This document shows positions 8,750-17,629 of a DNA stretch of 39,510 nt, one piece after another. Made by a program: the position numbers and the translations under genes. Source of the DNA: an uncultured Lachnospiraceae bacterium (GTDB lineage Bacteria; Bacillota; Clostridia; Lachnospirales; Anaerotignaceae). The notes beneath the pieces are model-generated. The model ran no database searches. It saw nothing but the letters and a program-made list of their open reading frames with translations, and was not told the origin of the DNA. The stretch's first letter is position 1. Every line of letters begins with the position of its first letter. The stretch covers positions 1 to 39,510 of the forward strand of contig CALWSU010000020.1 of assembly GCA_944384295.1 (NCBI GenBank). Reading direction: 5' to 3'.

Positions 8750-9676
8750 TTATGTAAATAAATTAGAAACTAGATTTTGGTATTCCAAAATATTTCTGCA
8801 TTTTTTTATTTTCTTGATTTCTTTTTGTTTGGACATTAAGAGTGGATACTGTATCCAATATGTCCACAATTCTTTCATTTTGCATAATACATGATGACTT
8901 CCAGAAATCGTATCCAAATATCCAGTACAAATTTGATCATGAAATTGTAAAAATTCCTGCGCACACATTGGTACGCCCCCTTTTATTTCACGTACTAATG
9001 CTGGATTGATTAACAATCCACGACCAAGCATGATTGCCTCAATTTCAGGAAATGTATGCAAAAATTTTTGATAATCGGATACAGAAAAAATATCTCCATT
9101 ATAGCAAATAGGAATTTTACTTTGTTTGCTTACTTCTGCAAAAATAGACCAATGTGGTGTATTTTTGTAGAAATCTTCTCGCACACGTGCATGCAAAATC
9201 CATTCTTTCACTGGAAATTTTGAAAATAATGCTTCTAATGCAAAAACTTCTTCTGGTTGCTGCATACCTAATCTTGTTTTTAAGGAAATGGCAATAGGAC
9301 ATTGCTCAAATATTTGTTCTAAAAAAGCGTTTAATTCCGATAAATTTGCTAAAAAACCTGCCCCCTTCCCTTTCGTGACCACTGTAGCAGAAGGACAACC
9401 TAAATTTAAGTTGATTTCAGTATATCCCATATCTGATAAAATATGGGCAGCTCGTAAAAAAGCATCTGCACGATTGGTAAGCACTTGTGGAATCACAGAA
9501 AGACCTGTATTATGTTCTGGTATCACATCATTTTTTTCTTTACTGCCTAACGTTCTTTTTTGATTTGGTGAGAGAAAAGGTGTATAATATCGTTGCATAG
9601 ATGGGAAACAAGAAGCATGTGCATTTCGATAAATATATCCTGTAATCCCTTCCATTGGTGCAGCATAAAACCTCAT
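8750..9676 (-). CDS. tRNA-dihydrouridine synthase
   Basis: 308 residues, a flavin-dependent TIM barrel that reduces uridines in the tRNA D-loop. It begins with the family signature RFYAAPMEGITGYIYR and has the catalytic-cysteine segment NLNLGCPSATVVTKGKGAG, followed by the phosphate-binding GDIFS and LGRGLL segments. The ATG at 9676 is preceded by GGAGG. It starts 65 bases after the CLC gene ends and could be cotranscribed with it. Which uridines it modifies (DusA/B/C specificity) cannot be assigned from sequence. Confidence 0.88.
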   Translation of the reverse strand: MRFYAAPMEGITGYIYRNAHASCFPSMQRYYTPFLSPNQKRTLGSKEKNDVIPEHNTGLSVIPQVLTNRADAFLRAAHILSDMGYTEINLNLGCPSATVVTKGKGAGFLANLSELNAFLEQIFEQCPIAISLKTRLGMQQPEEVFALEALFSKFPVKEWILHARVREDFYKNTPHWSIFAEVSKQSKIPICYNGDIFSVSDYQKFLHTFPEIEAIMLGRGLLINPALVREIKGGVPMCAQEFLQFHDQICTGYLDTISGSHHVLCKMKELWTYWIQYPLLMSKQKEIKKIKKCRNILEYQNLVSNLFT

Positions 9677-9741
9677 AATAAATCCTCCATAATTTTATTA
9701 TGTTAACTAATTTGATACTGTTTCCTTTGAGATTTTCCATA

Positions 9742-10983
9742 CTATTTTTGAAATATTTTGATTGCGTTTTGAACTGTTTGATAATATGACCCATGTTTTT
9801 GTTTCCCATATATCGAAGCATGATGACAGAAGATATGTGCTGCAACACATGCAGTCAAAAAATAAATCAATTTGTCATAACCAAAAACTTCCATGCCAAT
9901 AAATATAGGTGCAAAGAAAGTATTGGTTGCACTACCAAATACCGCAACATATCCCAATGCAGCTGCAAACGTAATGGGAACATCGAAAAAAATTGCCAAT
10001 ACAGCACCTAAAGATGCACCAATCGAAAATAAAGGGGTCACTTCCCCACCCTGAAAGCCGATTGCTAATGTAAATCCTGTCAATAATGCCTTGCAAAGCC
10101 AATCATACGGATATATGGTTTGATTAGAAAATGCATCAGAAATTAAATTTGTACCAAGTCCTGTATATCGACCATAATGTAAAGTGAATAACAATATTGC
10201 TAATAAAATCCCAAAAACAAAAATACGTAATTTTGCATTCGGAATAATGTGCGCACATGTTTGTTTCATATATCGTAGCATTTTGGCAAAATAAGTTCCC
10301 ACAACACCAAAAATAATACCCATAATAAAAGCTTGCAACAATAGCATAAATGAAAAATCAATATGAAAAGCGACTGTAAATTTTTCTAATCCTAAGAAAT
10401 GTGACACCCATGCTGCACTAAAAGCAGCAGTAACCATTGGAACAATTGCACGTAATGCCAGTTGCCCAACAACTAATACTTCGGCCGCAAAAAATATAGC
10501 TGCAACTGGTGTTTGAAACAATCCTGCAAAACCTGCCGCCATACCTGTTACCAAAAAAATATGTGTACCATCTTCTATGGCAAATCGCTTGCCGATTTGA
10601 TTGGAAACAGCAGCCCCGATTTGCACCGCAACACCTTCTCGCCCTGCACTACCACCAACAAAATGGGTAAGCCATGTGCTGCCAATAATCAATGGAATCA
10701 AACGTTTTGGGATTGTTGTTTCATTTCGATGGGCAACATCTAAAACTAAATTCATACCCTCTTTGCTTCTGTCTCCAAATTTTTCATAAAACCATACAAT
10801 ACATAGACCTGCAATCGGAATACATGGTATCAATGGTATGATATGTTTTCCACGAAATTCTGTAATCCAAAGTAAGGCAGAACCGAAAACCATAGTAATC
10901 GCACCTATCATACAGCCAATCCCTATCCCAAGCACTGCAAGAAATAATTGTGTACGACAGGATTTTAATGGCATTTCCTTCAT
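9742..10983 (-). CDS. CLC-family anion/proton antiporter, fluoride (CLC-F) type
   Basis: 413-residue multi-helix membrane protein. The gating glutamate is present in GREGV (E116). Canonical chloride CLCs have GSGIP at the anion site and GREGP at the gate. Here the first motif is GMNLV (76-80) and the second ends in Val. The later segment is GGEVTP, placing E314 and T316 two apart. Those replacements are what I recall for fluoride-exporting CLC-F proteins, such as the Enterococcus casseliflavus enzyme with M79, E118, E318 and T320. The inferred role is fluoride/proton antiport giving fluoride resistance. The start has AGAGG eight bases upstream. No fluoride riboswitch is recognisable in the short gap before it, which holds only the valS terminator. 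Calling it a generic chloride channel would miss these residues. Confidence 0.82.
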   Translation of the reverse strand: MKEMPLKSCRTQLFLAVLGIGIGCMIGAITMVFGSALLWITEFRGKHIIPLIPCIPIAGLCIVWFYEKFGDRSKEGMNLVLDVAHRNETTIPKRLIPLIIGSTWLTHFVGGSAGREGVAVQIGAAVSNQIGKRFAIEDGTHIFLVTGMAAGFAGLFQTPVAAIFFAAEVLVVGQLALRAIVPMVTAAFSAAWVSHFLGLEKFTVAFHIDFSFMLLLQAFIMGIIFGVVGTYFAKMLRYMKQTCAHIIPNAKLRIFVFGILLAILLFTLHYGRYTGLGTNLISDAFSNQTIYPYDWLCKALLTGFTLAIGFQGGEVTPLFSIGASLGAVLAIFFDVPITFAAALGYVAVFGSATNTFFAPIFIGMEVFGYDKLIYFLTACVAAHIFCHHASIYGKQKHGSYYQTVQNAIKIFQK

Positions 10984-11021
10984 AATTTATTCCTCTATTC
11001 TTTCTGATTCTATTCTATATC

Positions 11022-11071
11022 AAAAACAAGCGGGGTTCGGATCAATAATGCCGAATCCCGCCTACTTGTTT
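11022..11071 (-). terminator. Intrinsic terminator of valS
   Basis: On the minus strand GCGGG-A-UUCGG pairs with CCGAA-C-CCCGC (one mismatch), extended by an AACAAG/CUUGUU outer stem with a small bulge, then UUUUU. It lies just after the valS stop codon. Confidence 0.8.
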
Positions 11072-11099
11072 ATTTATCAGCGAAAAGATACCATTTCGA

Positions 11100-13730
11100 T
11101 TAGCCAAGTTGTGCCAGACGTTCTTCTATCTGCGCCAAAGTTGCACGATATTTTTCACCCTTTGCTTTTTCTTCTTCAATTACATTTTGTGGAGCTTTTG
11201 CCACAAAGCCTTGATTTGCCAATTTCTTTTCTACACGTTCTACTTCTTTTTGCATTTTTTCTTTTTCTTTTTGCAGACGTTCTTTTTCTTTTTGAATATC
11301 TACCAAATCAGACAATGGCATATAAATTGTAGCATTTGTTGTTACAACAGATACTGCATCTTCACCGATACCTGTTTTATCTGCTTGTACGGTGACTTCA
11401 CTCGCATGACTTAATGTTTTGAAGAATACCTTACTATTTTCAAAGATATTGCGGATATCTTCTTTATCAGATACTACAAAAACTTGTACTTTTTTCGATG
11501 GCACTACATTCATTTCTGCACGAATGTTACGAATATTACGTACTGCCTCTTTCATTAAATCAATTTCTGTTTCATTTTCTACATAGTTCCATTCTTCTTT
11601 ATAAACAGGCCAATCCGAAATCATAATGCTTTCTTCTTCATCCTGAATGTGCTGGAATATTTCTTCTGTAATATATGGCATAAATGGATGCAGCATTTTC
11701 AAAGCATGAATTAAAACTGTTTTTAATGTCCATAATGCAGCTTCTCTGGTAGTATCTTCCTTGTTATACAAACGAGGTTTTACCATTTCAATATACCAGT
11801 CGCAATATTCGTCCCAAAGGAAATCATATACTTTTTGTGCAGCCAAGCCAAGTTCATAATGCTCTAAATTTTCACTTACTTCTTTTGCAAGTGTATTTAC
11901 TTTGGATAAAATCCATTTATCAGCAGAAGTCAGCATCAAAAGCTTTGTTTCTTGTTTGTCTTCCATATTCATCATCACAAAGCGGCTGGCATTCCAAATT
12001 TTATTACAGAAATTACGGCAATTTTCCAAACGTTCCCAATAGAAACGCATATCGTTACCAGGTGCGTTCCCTGTAATCAACATCAAACGCAAAGGATCTG
12101 CGCCATAGTTTGCAATTACTTCCAGAGGATCAATACCATTTCCTAAAGATTTGGAGAATTTTCTACCTTGGTCGTCACGAATCAAACCATGAATCAAAAC
12201 ATCATGGAATGGTATTTCGTGCATATTTTCCATTGCTGAGAATACCATACGTACTACCCAGAAGAAAATAATATCATAACCTGTAATCAAAGTATTGGTT
12301 GGATAGAAATATTCTAAATCCTCTGTTTGTTTTGGCCAACCCAATGTAGAGAAGGGCCAAAGTGCAGAACTGAACCATGTATCCAAAGTATCTTCATCTT
12401 GATGCAGATGTTTGCTGCCACATTTTTCGCAGGCTTCTGGTGTATGTTTTCTTACTGTAATATGTCCGCAATCTTCACAATAATATGCTGGGATGCGATG
12501 TCCCCACCAAAGCTGACGAGAAATACACCAATCGCGAATATTTTCTAACCAGTGCATATAAACTTTACCAAATCTGTCAGGTACAAAACGTAATTTTTGT
12601 GTTTCATACACTTCCATAGCAGGTTTTGCCAATTCGTCCATACGAACAAACCATTGCAATTTAATCAAAGGTTCAATTGGCGCATTACATCTTTCATGGC
12701 ACCCTACAGCATGTGTGATATTTTCAATTTCTACCAAATAACCTTCTTCTTGCAGTTGTGTTACGACAGCTTTTCTTGCTTCCATACGATCCATGCCTGC
12801 AAATTTTCCAGCATTTTCGTTTAAAGTGCCATCGTCATTCATCACATTGATGCGTGGCAAATTATGTCTTACGCCAACTTCAAAGTCATTTGGATCATGT
12901 GCAGGTGTAATTTTTACCACACCTGTACCAAATTCACGGTCAACATACTCATCCGCGATGATTGGAATTTCTTTATTCATCAATGGCAAAATACATGTTT
13001 TGCCAATCAAATGCTGATATCTTTCATCATCAGGATGTACTGCTACTGCAACGTCACCCATCATTGTTTCAGGACGTGTGGTTGCCAAGCGTACTTTTTC
13101 ATCAGAACCTACAATCGGATATTCAATATGATAGAAATGTCCCTGTTTTTCAATATGATTTACTTCTGCATCAGAGATGGTTGTTTGACATTCTGGGCAC
13201 CAGTTGATAATTTTTTCACCACGATAGATATATCCTTTTTCATACAAACGACAGAATACTTCCAATACAGCATCAGAACAACCTTCGTCCATTGTAAATC
13301 GTACTCTATCCCAATCACAGGAGCAGCCAAGCTTGCGCAATTGGTTCAAAATAATGCCGCCGTATTCTTCCTTCCATGCCCAAGCACGTTCCAAAAATCC
13401 TTCACGACCTACATCGCCTTTGGTCAGACCTTCGGAAGCCATTTTTTGAACAACTTTTAATTCTGTAGAAATACTTGCATGGTCAATCCCTGGAACCCAC
13501 AATGCATTATATCCTGCCATTCTTTTCCAACGAATTAAAATATCCTGCATTGTATTATCCAAAGCATGACCCATATGCAGTTGTCCTGTAATATTTGGGG
13601 GTGGCATTACAATACAATAAGGTTTTTTACTTTTATCAACTTCAGTGTGGAAATATTTTTTATCCATCCACATAGCATAAAGACGATCCTCTACGGTTTT
13701 GGGATCAAAATTTTTTGCCAATTCCTTCAC
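11100..13730 (-). CDS. valS: Valyl-tRNA synthetase
   Basis: 876-residue class I aminoacyl-tRNA synthetase that charges tRNA-Val. Visible features: the HIGH-type motif HMGH at residues 52-55 within PPPNITGQLHMGHALD, zinc-binding cysteine pairs in the editing/connective region (CPEC and, further on, CEDC...CEKC), the KMSKS-type loop RKFSKSLGN, an anticodon-binding helical domain with DEYCDWYIEM, and a C-terminal coiled-coil arm rich in Lys and Glu that ends in QIEERLAQLG. Length is normal. It follows the cell-wall cluster but has its own promoter (14012-14040) and T-box leader, so its expression answers to tRNA-Val charging. Confidence 0.96.
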   Translation of the reverse strand: MKELAKNFDPKTVEDRLYAMWMDKKYFHTEVDKSKKPYCIVMPPPNITGQLHMGHALDNTMQDILIRWKRMAGYNALWVPGIDHASISTELKVVQKMASEGLTKGDVGREGFLERAWAWKEEYGGIILNQLRKLGCSCDWDRVRFTMDEGCSDAVLEVFCRLYEKGYIYRGEKIINWCPECQTTISDAEVNHIEKQGHFYHIEYPIVGSDEKVRLATTRPETMMGDVAVAVHPDDERYQHLIGKTCILPLMNKEIPIIADEYVDREFGTGVVKITPAHDPNDFEVGVRHNLPRINVMNDDGTLNENAGKFAGMDRMEARKAVVTQLQEEGYLVEIENITHAVGCHERCNAPIEPLIKLQWFVRMDELAKPAMEVYETQKLRFVPDRFGKVYMHWLENIRDWCISRQLWWGHRIPAYYCEDCGHITVRKHTPEACEKCGSKHLHQDEDTLDTWFSSALWPFSTLGWPKQTEDLEYFYPTNTLITGYDIIFFWVVRMVFSAMENMHEIPFHDVLIHGLIRDDQGRKFSKSLGNGIDPLEVIANYGADPLRLMLITGNAPGNDMRFYWERLENCRNFCNKIWNASRFVMMNMEDKQETKLLMLTSADKWILSKVNTLAKEVSENLEHYELGLAAQKVYDFLWDEYCDWYIEMVKPRLYNKEDTTREAALWTLKTVLIHALKMLHPFMPYITEEIFQHIQDEEESIMISDWPVYKEEWNYVENETEIDLMKEAVRNIRNIRAEMNVVPSKKVQVFVVSDKEDIRNIFENSKVFFKTLSHASEVTVQADKTGIGEDAVSVVTTNATIYMPLSDLVDIQKEKERLQKEKEKMQKEVERVEKKLANQGFVAKAPQNVIEEEKAKGEKYRATLAQIEERLAQLG

Positions 13731-13753
13731 GCTTTACTCCTCCTTCATTTCAT

Positions 13754-13976
13754 AAAAAAAGCTTTCGCCCTGATTAAGGACGAAAGCTCGCGGTACCACC
13801 TTATTTCCTGTCAAAGATTGACAGACACTCAAAATCGATAACGAGATCAACCGTTTCTGCCTACAACGATTTCAGCAGAACAACTCCAAAGCTACCTTCT
13901 GCGTGCCATTCTGAAAAAACCTTACAGCCTTTGGGTTTTTCTCTCTGCCAGCTGGGAAACGCATACTCCTCTTTTT
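13754..13976 (-). promoter_or_regulatory. T-box leader of valS (specifier GUA, Val)
   Basis: Read on the minus strand. Stem I begins near 13976 with the AGTA loop-E side (GGAGTATGCG), and its 3' side carries CGCAGAAGGTAGC. The specifier codon in that loop is GTA (13893-13895), a valine codon. The conserved T-box AAGGTGGTACCGCG lies at 13789-13802, and an 11-bp terminator AGCTTTCGTCC/GGGCGAAAGCT plus T-run lies at 13754-13788. Uncharged tRNA-Val would stabilise the antiterminator and allow valS transcription. Confidence 0.93.
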
Positions 13977-14011
13977 CTTTGTCTTTCTTGTTTTGATATT
14001 TATACCATAAG

Positions 14012-14040
14012 ATTTTATTCAATCTCACTAAGTTTGTCAA
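14012..14040 (-). promoter_or_regulatory. Promoter of valS T-box transcript
   Basis: On the minus strand TTGACA (14035-14040), exactly 17 bp, then TAAAAT (14012-14017), about 30 bases before stem I of the T-box and only 15 bases after the ftsW stop codon. Confidence 0.75.
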
Positions 14041-14054
14041 GGCTTTTTTGTAAA

Positions 14055-15215
14055 TTATTCTGTATTCTTCAAATCTTTGGGATATTTGGAAATATTCAAG
14101 AGAATACCCATCATACCCATTGTAAACACCAAAGATGTACCACCATAGCTGATGAATGGCAATGGCTGCCCTGTATTCGGTATGGTATTCGTTACAACGC
14201 CAATATTGATGAGAGATTGGAATGCAATGGTAGCAGAAATCCCTGTCGCAACCAGCATACCAAAATTATCTCTTGCATTGATTGCAATTCGTATTCCACG
14301 CCATACCAAAACCGCAAATAATACAACCACCAATGCCGCACCAATCAAACCCAATTCTTCGCAGATAATCGCAAATATGATGTCATTATGTGCTTCTGGA
14401 ATGAATGATTTTTGTCGGCTTTGCCCCAAGCCAACACCAAACAGACCACCAGAAGCTACTGCATATAAGGATTGTATCGTCTGGAATCCAGAGTCAGTTG
14501 GGTCTGACCAAGGATCCAGCCAAGTCGTGATACGTTTCAAACGATAACGGAATTTTTCAGGAATGATTAAAATTGCACCAATGGGAATCAATGCTAAACC
14601 ACCTGCTACAAAATACCATATTTTGGGACTGGCGATAAACAACATCGTCAGACCTACCAATAACAGCAAAAGTGCAGTAGAAAAGTTTGTCAGCGCAATC
14701 AATCCAACAGGAATCCCTAATACCAAACAGGCTTTTACAAATCCCACAACGTTTGCCAAATCTTTCCTATGGTTGATAATATAAACAGATAAAAAAAGTA
14801 TTACAGCAAGTTTTGTAAATTCAGAAGGTTGGAATTGCATTGGACCAATTTCAATCCAACGCACCTGCCCTTTTTTTTCAGCTCCAATAAATGGCAGTGC
14901 CAATAGAATCAAATTGGAAAGTATATATGCCAATGGTGCCATGCGTTTCCAGAATTGATAAGGAATATTCATGGCAACAAACATTCCTATTGTTCCCAAA
15001 ACAGCCCATAGACCTTGTCTTTTGAGATAATAAAACATGTCATAATTATAAATTTCACTTGACATGGTGGTATAATAACTGGCACTAAAAATCATGACAA
15101 CCCCAAAAAGCACCAACGTCAGCACAACAAACAATAAGCCAAAATCATATCGATCCGTTTTGACGCGCTTTGTTTTATTGCGTGATGTTGGATGCATTTG
15201 TTTTGTCTGGTTCAT
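14055..15215 (-). CDS. ftsW: FtsW/SpoVE-type SEDS peptidoglycan glycosyltransferase
   Basis: 386-residue polytopic membrane protein that polymerises glycan strands from lipid II together with a class B penicillin-binding protein. SEDS signatures: PSEFTKLAVILFLSVY with the catalytic-region acidic neighbourhood, GVGLGQSRQKSFIPEAHNDIIFAIICEELG, and ISYGGTSLVFTMGMMGILLNIS near the C-terminus. An upstream ATG at 15239 has no ribosome site; the ATG at 15215 has AGGTGG five bases before it. It is the last gene of the division cluster here. Cluster position does not separate vegetative FtsW from sporulation SpoVE. A SpoVD-like partner lies in the same operon, so the SpoVE role is possible. Confidence 0.9.
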   Translation of the reverse strand: MNQTKQMHPTSRNKTKRVKTDRYDFGLLFVVLTLVLFGVVMIFSASYYTTMSSEIYNYDMFYYLKRQGLWAVLGTIGMFVAMNIPYQFWKRMAPLAYILSNLILLALPFIGAEKKGQVRWIEIGPMQFQPSEFTKLAVILFLSVYIINHRKDLANVVGFVKACLVLGIPVGLIALTNFSTALLLLLVGLTMLFIASPKIWYFVAGGLALIPIGAILIIPEKFRYRLKRITTWLDPWSDPTDSGFQTIQSLYAVASGGLFGVGLGQSRQKSFIPEAHNDIIFAIICEELGLIGAALVVVLFAVLVWRGIRIAINARDNFGMLVATGISATIAFQSLINIGVVTNTIPNTGQPLPFISYGGTSLVFTMGMMGILLNISKYPKDLKNTE

Positions 15216-15260
15216 CTTTCCACCTCGTTCCTGTTGCATTTACAAAACTTTGTAAATGCT

Positions 15261-16622
15261 TTATTTTTGCAAAAACGCATTGACTTGTGCCTTGAACAAA
15301 TCTCCTCTTTGTTCATAGTTATCAAACATGCCCCAACTTGCACATGCTGGAGAAAGCAATACACAATCTCCTTCTTCTGCAATTTGACGACACAAATTGA
15401 TTGCTTCTGTAAAGGTATTGCAATCCGAAATTGCATGGAAACCAAATTTTTCAGCTGATGCGCGAATCTGTGGTGCAGTTACCCCAATCAAAACCAAATG
15501 TTTGACGCGACCTGGAAATAGTTTTGTCCATTCATCAAAAGAAACACCTTTATCATATCCGCCGCCAATCAATACAATTGGTTTTTGCATCGCCAATACT
15601 GCACGAATAGACGCATCTGTATTGGTACCTTTGGAATCATTATAATAATCTACACCATCTACTGTAGCGACATATTCAATACGATGTGCCACACCAGTAA
15701 AATTACGCAATACGGTACGAATTTTCTCTAATGGAATTCCAGCGCAAATACTCATTGCGGCAGCTGCCATTACATTTTCATAATTATGGATTCCTAAAAT
15801 CTGTAATTCTTCTACATTTAATAATGTTTCTAAAATTCCTTGCCAACGAATTTCCATATTTTTTCCATCTAAGTAAATTCCTTCTTGCAATGGTTCTTGA
15901 CTGCTAAAGAAAAATACTTTGGCTTTTGTTTTGGCTGCCATATCGCGACATATGGTATCTGAATAATTCAAAATACAGTAGTCATCCTCTGTCTGATGTG
16001 CAAAGACACGCTCTTTCATTGCGATATAAACTTCCATTGTTTTATGTCGATTCAAATGGTCTGGTGTAATATTCAGAACAGCACTGATTTTCGGATGAAA
16101 TGTAACTGCTTTTTCCATTTGAAAACTGCTGATTTCTGCCACGACCCAATCATTTTGTGTCAAGCTTTGTACTTTTTCGCTATATGGTACGCCAATATTT
16201 CCAACTACTGCTGCATTGGGATAGCATGTTTTCATAATTTCACCCGTCAAAGTAGTAGTTGTTGTTTTACCATTGGTACCTGTAATCGCTGTAATGGGAC
16301 AACGTGTTTCACGATATGCCAATTCTACTTCGCTGATGACTGGAATATCTTTTTTCTCTGCCGCTTGAATAAAATCCAAATCACAAGGAATCCCCGGGCT
16401 TAACACAATCAAATCTTGTTCACAAGCAATATCATCTGGGTTCTTGCCAGTATATAAATGTACTCCTTTTTGTTCTAAAGCAATGGCTTCTTCTGGAATT
16501 TCTTCTCGTGGCTTCAAGTCTTGTAGTGTCACAATTGCACCAGATTGACATAATAAATTTGCTGCTGCAATACCGCTTTTTGCCATGCCACAAACCAAAG
16601 CATGTTTTCCTGCATAATTCAT
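15261..16622 (-). CDS. murD: UDP-N-acetylmuramoyl-L-alanine--D-glutamate ligase
   Basis: About 453 residues; adds D-glutamate to UDP-MurNAc-L-Ala in the cytoplasm. The N-terminal nucleotide-sugar domain (GKHALVCGMAKSGIAAANLL) is followed by the Mur ligase P-loop AITGTNGKTTTTTLTGE, the central NHxDxH-like stretch LNITPDHLNRH and the C-terminal domain (DSKGTNTDASIRAV, LSPACASWGMFDNYEQRG). Two in-frame ATG codons exist. At 16631 the ribosome site AGAAGG touches the ATG, while at 16622 it is 9 bases away, so 16622 is preferred. It lies tightly between mraY and ftsW. Confidence 0.95.
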   Translation of the reverse strand: MNYAGKHALVCGMAKSGIAAANLLCQSGAIVTLQDLKPREEIPEEAIALEQKGVHLYTGKNPDDIACEQDLIVLSPGIPCDLDFIQAAEKKDIPVISEVELAYRETRCPITAITGTNGKTTTTTLTGEIMKTCYPNAAVVGNIGVPYSEKVQSLTQNDWVVAEISSFQMEKAVTFHPKISAVLNITPDHLNRHKTMEVYIAMKERVFAHQTEDDYCILNYSDTICRDMAAKTKAKVFFFSSQEPLQEGIYLDGKNMEIRWQGILETLLNVEELQILGIHNYENVMAAAAMSICAGIPLEKIRTVLRNFTGVAHRIEYVATVDGVDYYNDSKGTNTDASIRAVLAMQKPIVLIGGGYDKGVSFDEWTKLFPGRVKHLVLIGVTAPQIRASAEKFGFHAISDCNTFTEAINLCRQIAEEGDCVLLSPACASWGMFDNYEQRGDLFKAQVNAFLQK

Positions 16623-16640
16623 ATCATTCATCCTTCTTTC

Positions 16641-17627
16641 TTAAAACAGATATTGACTTCCCAAAAAGCCAATCAGACATAACAAAGCAGTCGCAACATA
16701 AAATAATGTGACAACCTTTGTTTCTCTCCAACCGCACTGCTCCAAATGATGATGGAATGGCGCCATTTTGAAAAGACGATGTCCTTCTCCATATTTACGC
16801 TTGGTAATCTTAAACCAACCAACTTGCAGCATGACGGTAATAGACTCCCATAAATAAATAAAACCAACAATCACAATAAAGATTGGCATTTTCAAAACAA
16901 AAGCGGTTGCTGCTACAAAACCACCTAATGCCAGAGAACCTGTATCGCCCATAAACACTTTTGCGGGATAAGAATTGAAAATCAAAAATGCCAATAATGC
17001 GCCAATAATCGCACCGCAAATGGGTGAAATCATACTATTTGCTGCCCATGCTACAATCATAAAAAATGCAGCAACAATCAAAGTGACACCACCTGCTAAA
17101 CCATCTAAGCCATCTGTTAAGTTTACACCATTGACTGTACCTAATACCGCAATAAATAGAAAAGGAACGAATAAAATGCCTAAATCCAATTCCATACCTT
17201 TTGTGAATGGAATATAAATTGCTGTACCAATCCCGCTTTGCATGATATACCAACAGAAAATAGCAGTCACAATCAGTTGCAAAGCTAATTTTTGCCAAGC
17301 GCGCAAACCCAAAGAGCGTTTTTTCACTACTTTGATATAATCGTCCAAAAATCCAATGATACCATAGCATAATGTCATCAATACGACTGCGATACCATCC
17401 GTATTATTTTTCAAAAAGAAAAACGAAGCCACCACAAAAGCAATCAAAAACGCAATCCCACCCATTGTTGGTGTACCTTGTTTTTGTAAATGCGTTTGTG
17501 GTCCATCATCTCGTACCGTTTGCCCGAATTTCATTTTATGCAAAATCGGTATCAAGACTGGACAAAGAATCACCCCTATGACAAATGATATCAAAATAGC
17601 ATAAACCGCTTGTTCTAATGCCCCCAC
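16641..17627 (-). CDS. mraY: Phospho-N-acetylmuramoyl-pentapeptide transferase
   Basis: 328-residue membrane enzyme that transfers phospho-MurNAc-pentapeptide to undecaprenyl phosphate, making lipid I. Motifs: DDGPQTHLQKQGTPTMGG at the first loop, LDDYIKVVKKRSLGL with the catalytic aspartates, NLTDGLDGLA, FMGDTGSLALGG and the C-terminal MAPFHHHLE loop. The start codon is GTG at 17625-17627 with GGAGTG upstream, two bases after the murF stop codon, indicating translational coupling. Confidence 0.96.
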   Translation of the reverse strand: MGALEQAVYAILISFVIGVILCPVLIPILHKMKFGQTVRDDGPQTHLQKQGTPTMGGIAFLIAFVVASFFFLKNNTDGIAVVLMTLCYGIIGFLDDYIKVVKKRSLGLRAWQKLALQLIVTAIFCWYIMQSGIGTAIYIPFTKGMELDLGILFVPFLFIAVLGTVNGVNLTDGLDGLAGGVTLIVAAFFMIVAWAANSMISPICGAIIGALLAFLIFNSYPAKVFMGDTGSLALGGFVAATAFVLKMPIFIVIVGFIYLWESITVMLQVGWFKITKRKYGEGHRLFKMAPFHHHLEQCGWRETKVVTLFYVATALLCLIGFLGSQYLF

Positions 17628-17629
17628 TT

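Noticed and set aside
10984..11021. Fluoride riboswitch in front of the CLC gene
   Set aside because: The space is only about 38 bases after the valS terminator and shows none of the conserved crcB pairing elements.
12864..13460. A 198-codon plus-strand frame within valS
   Set aside because: It is opposite a fully convincing synthetase gene, has no ribosome site and a Cys/Phe/His-rich composition typical of antisense shadow frames.
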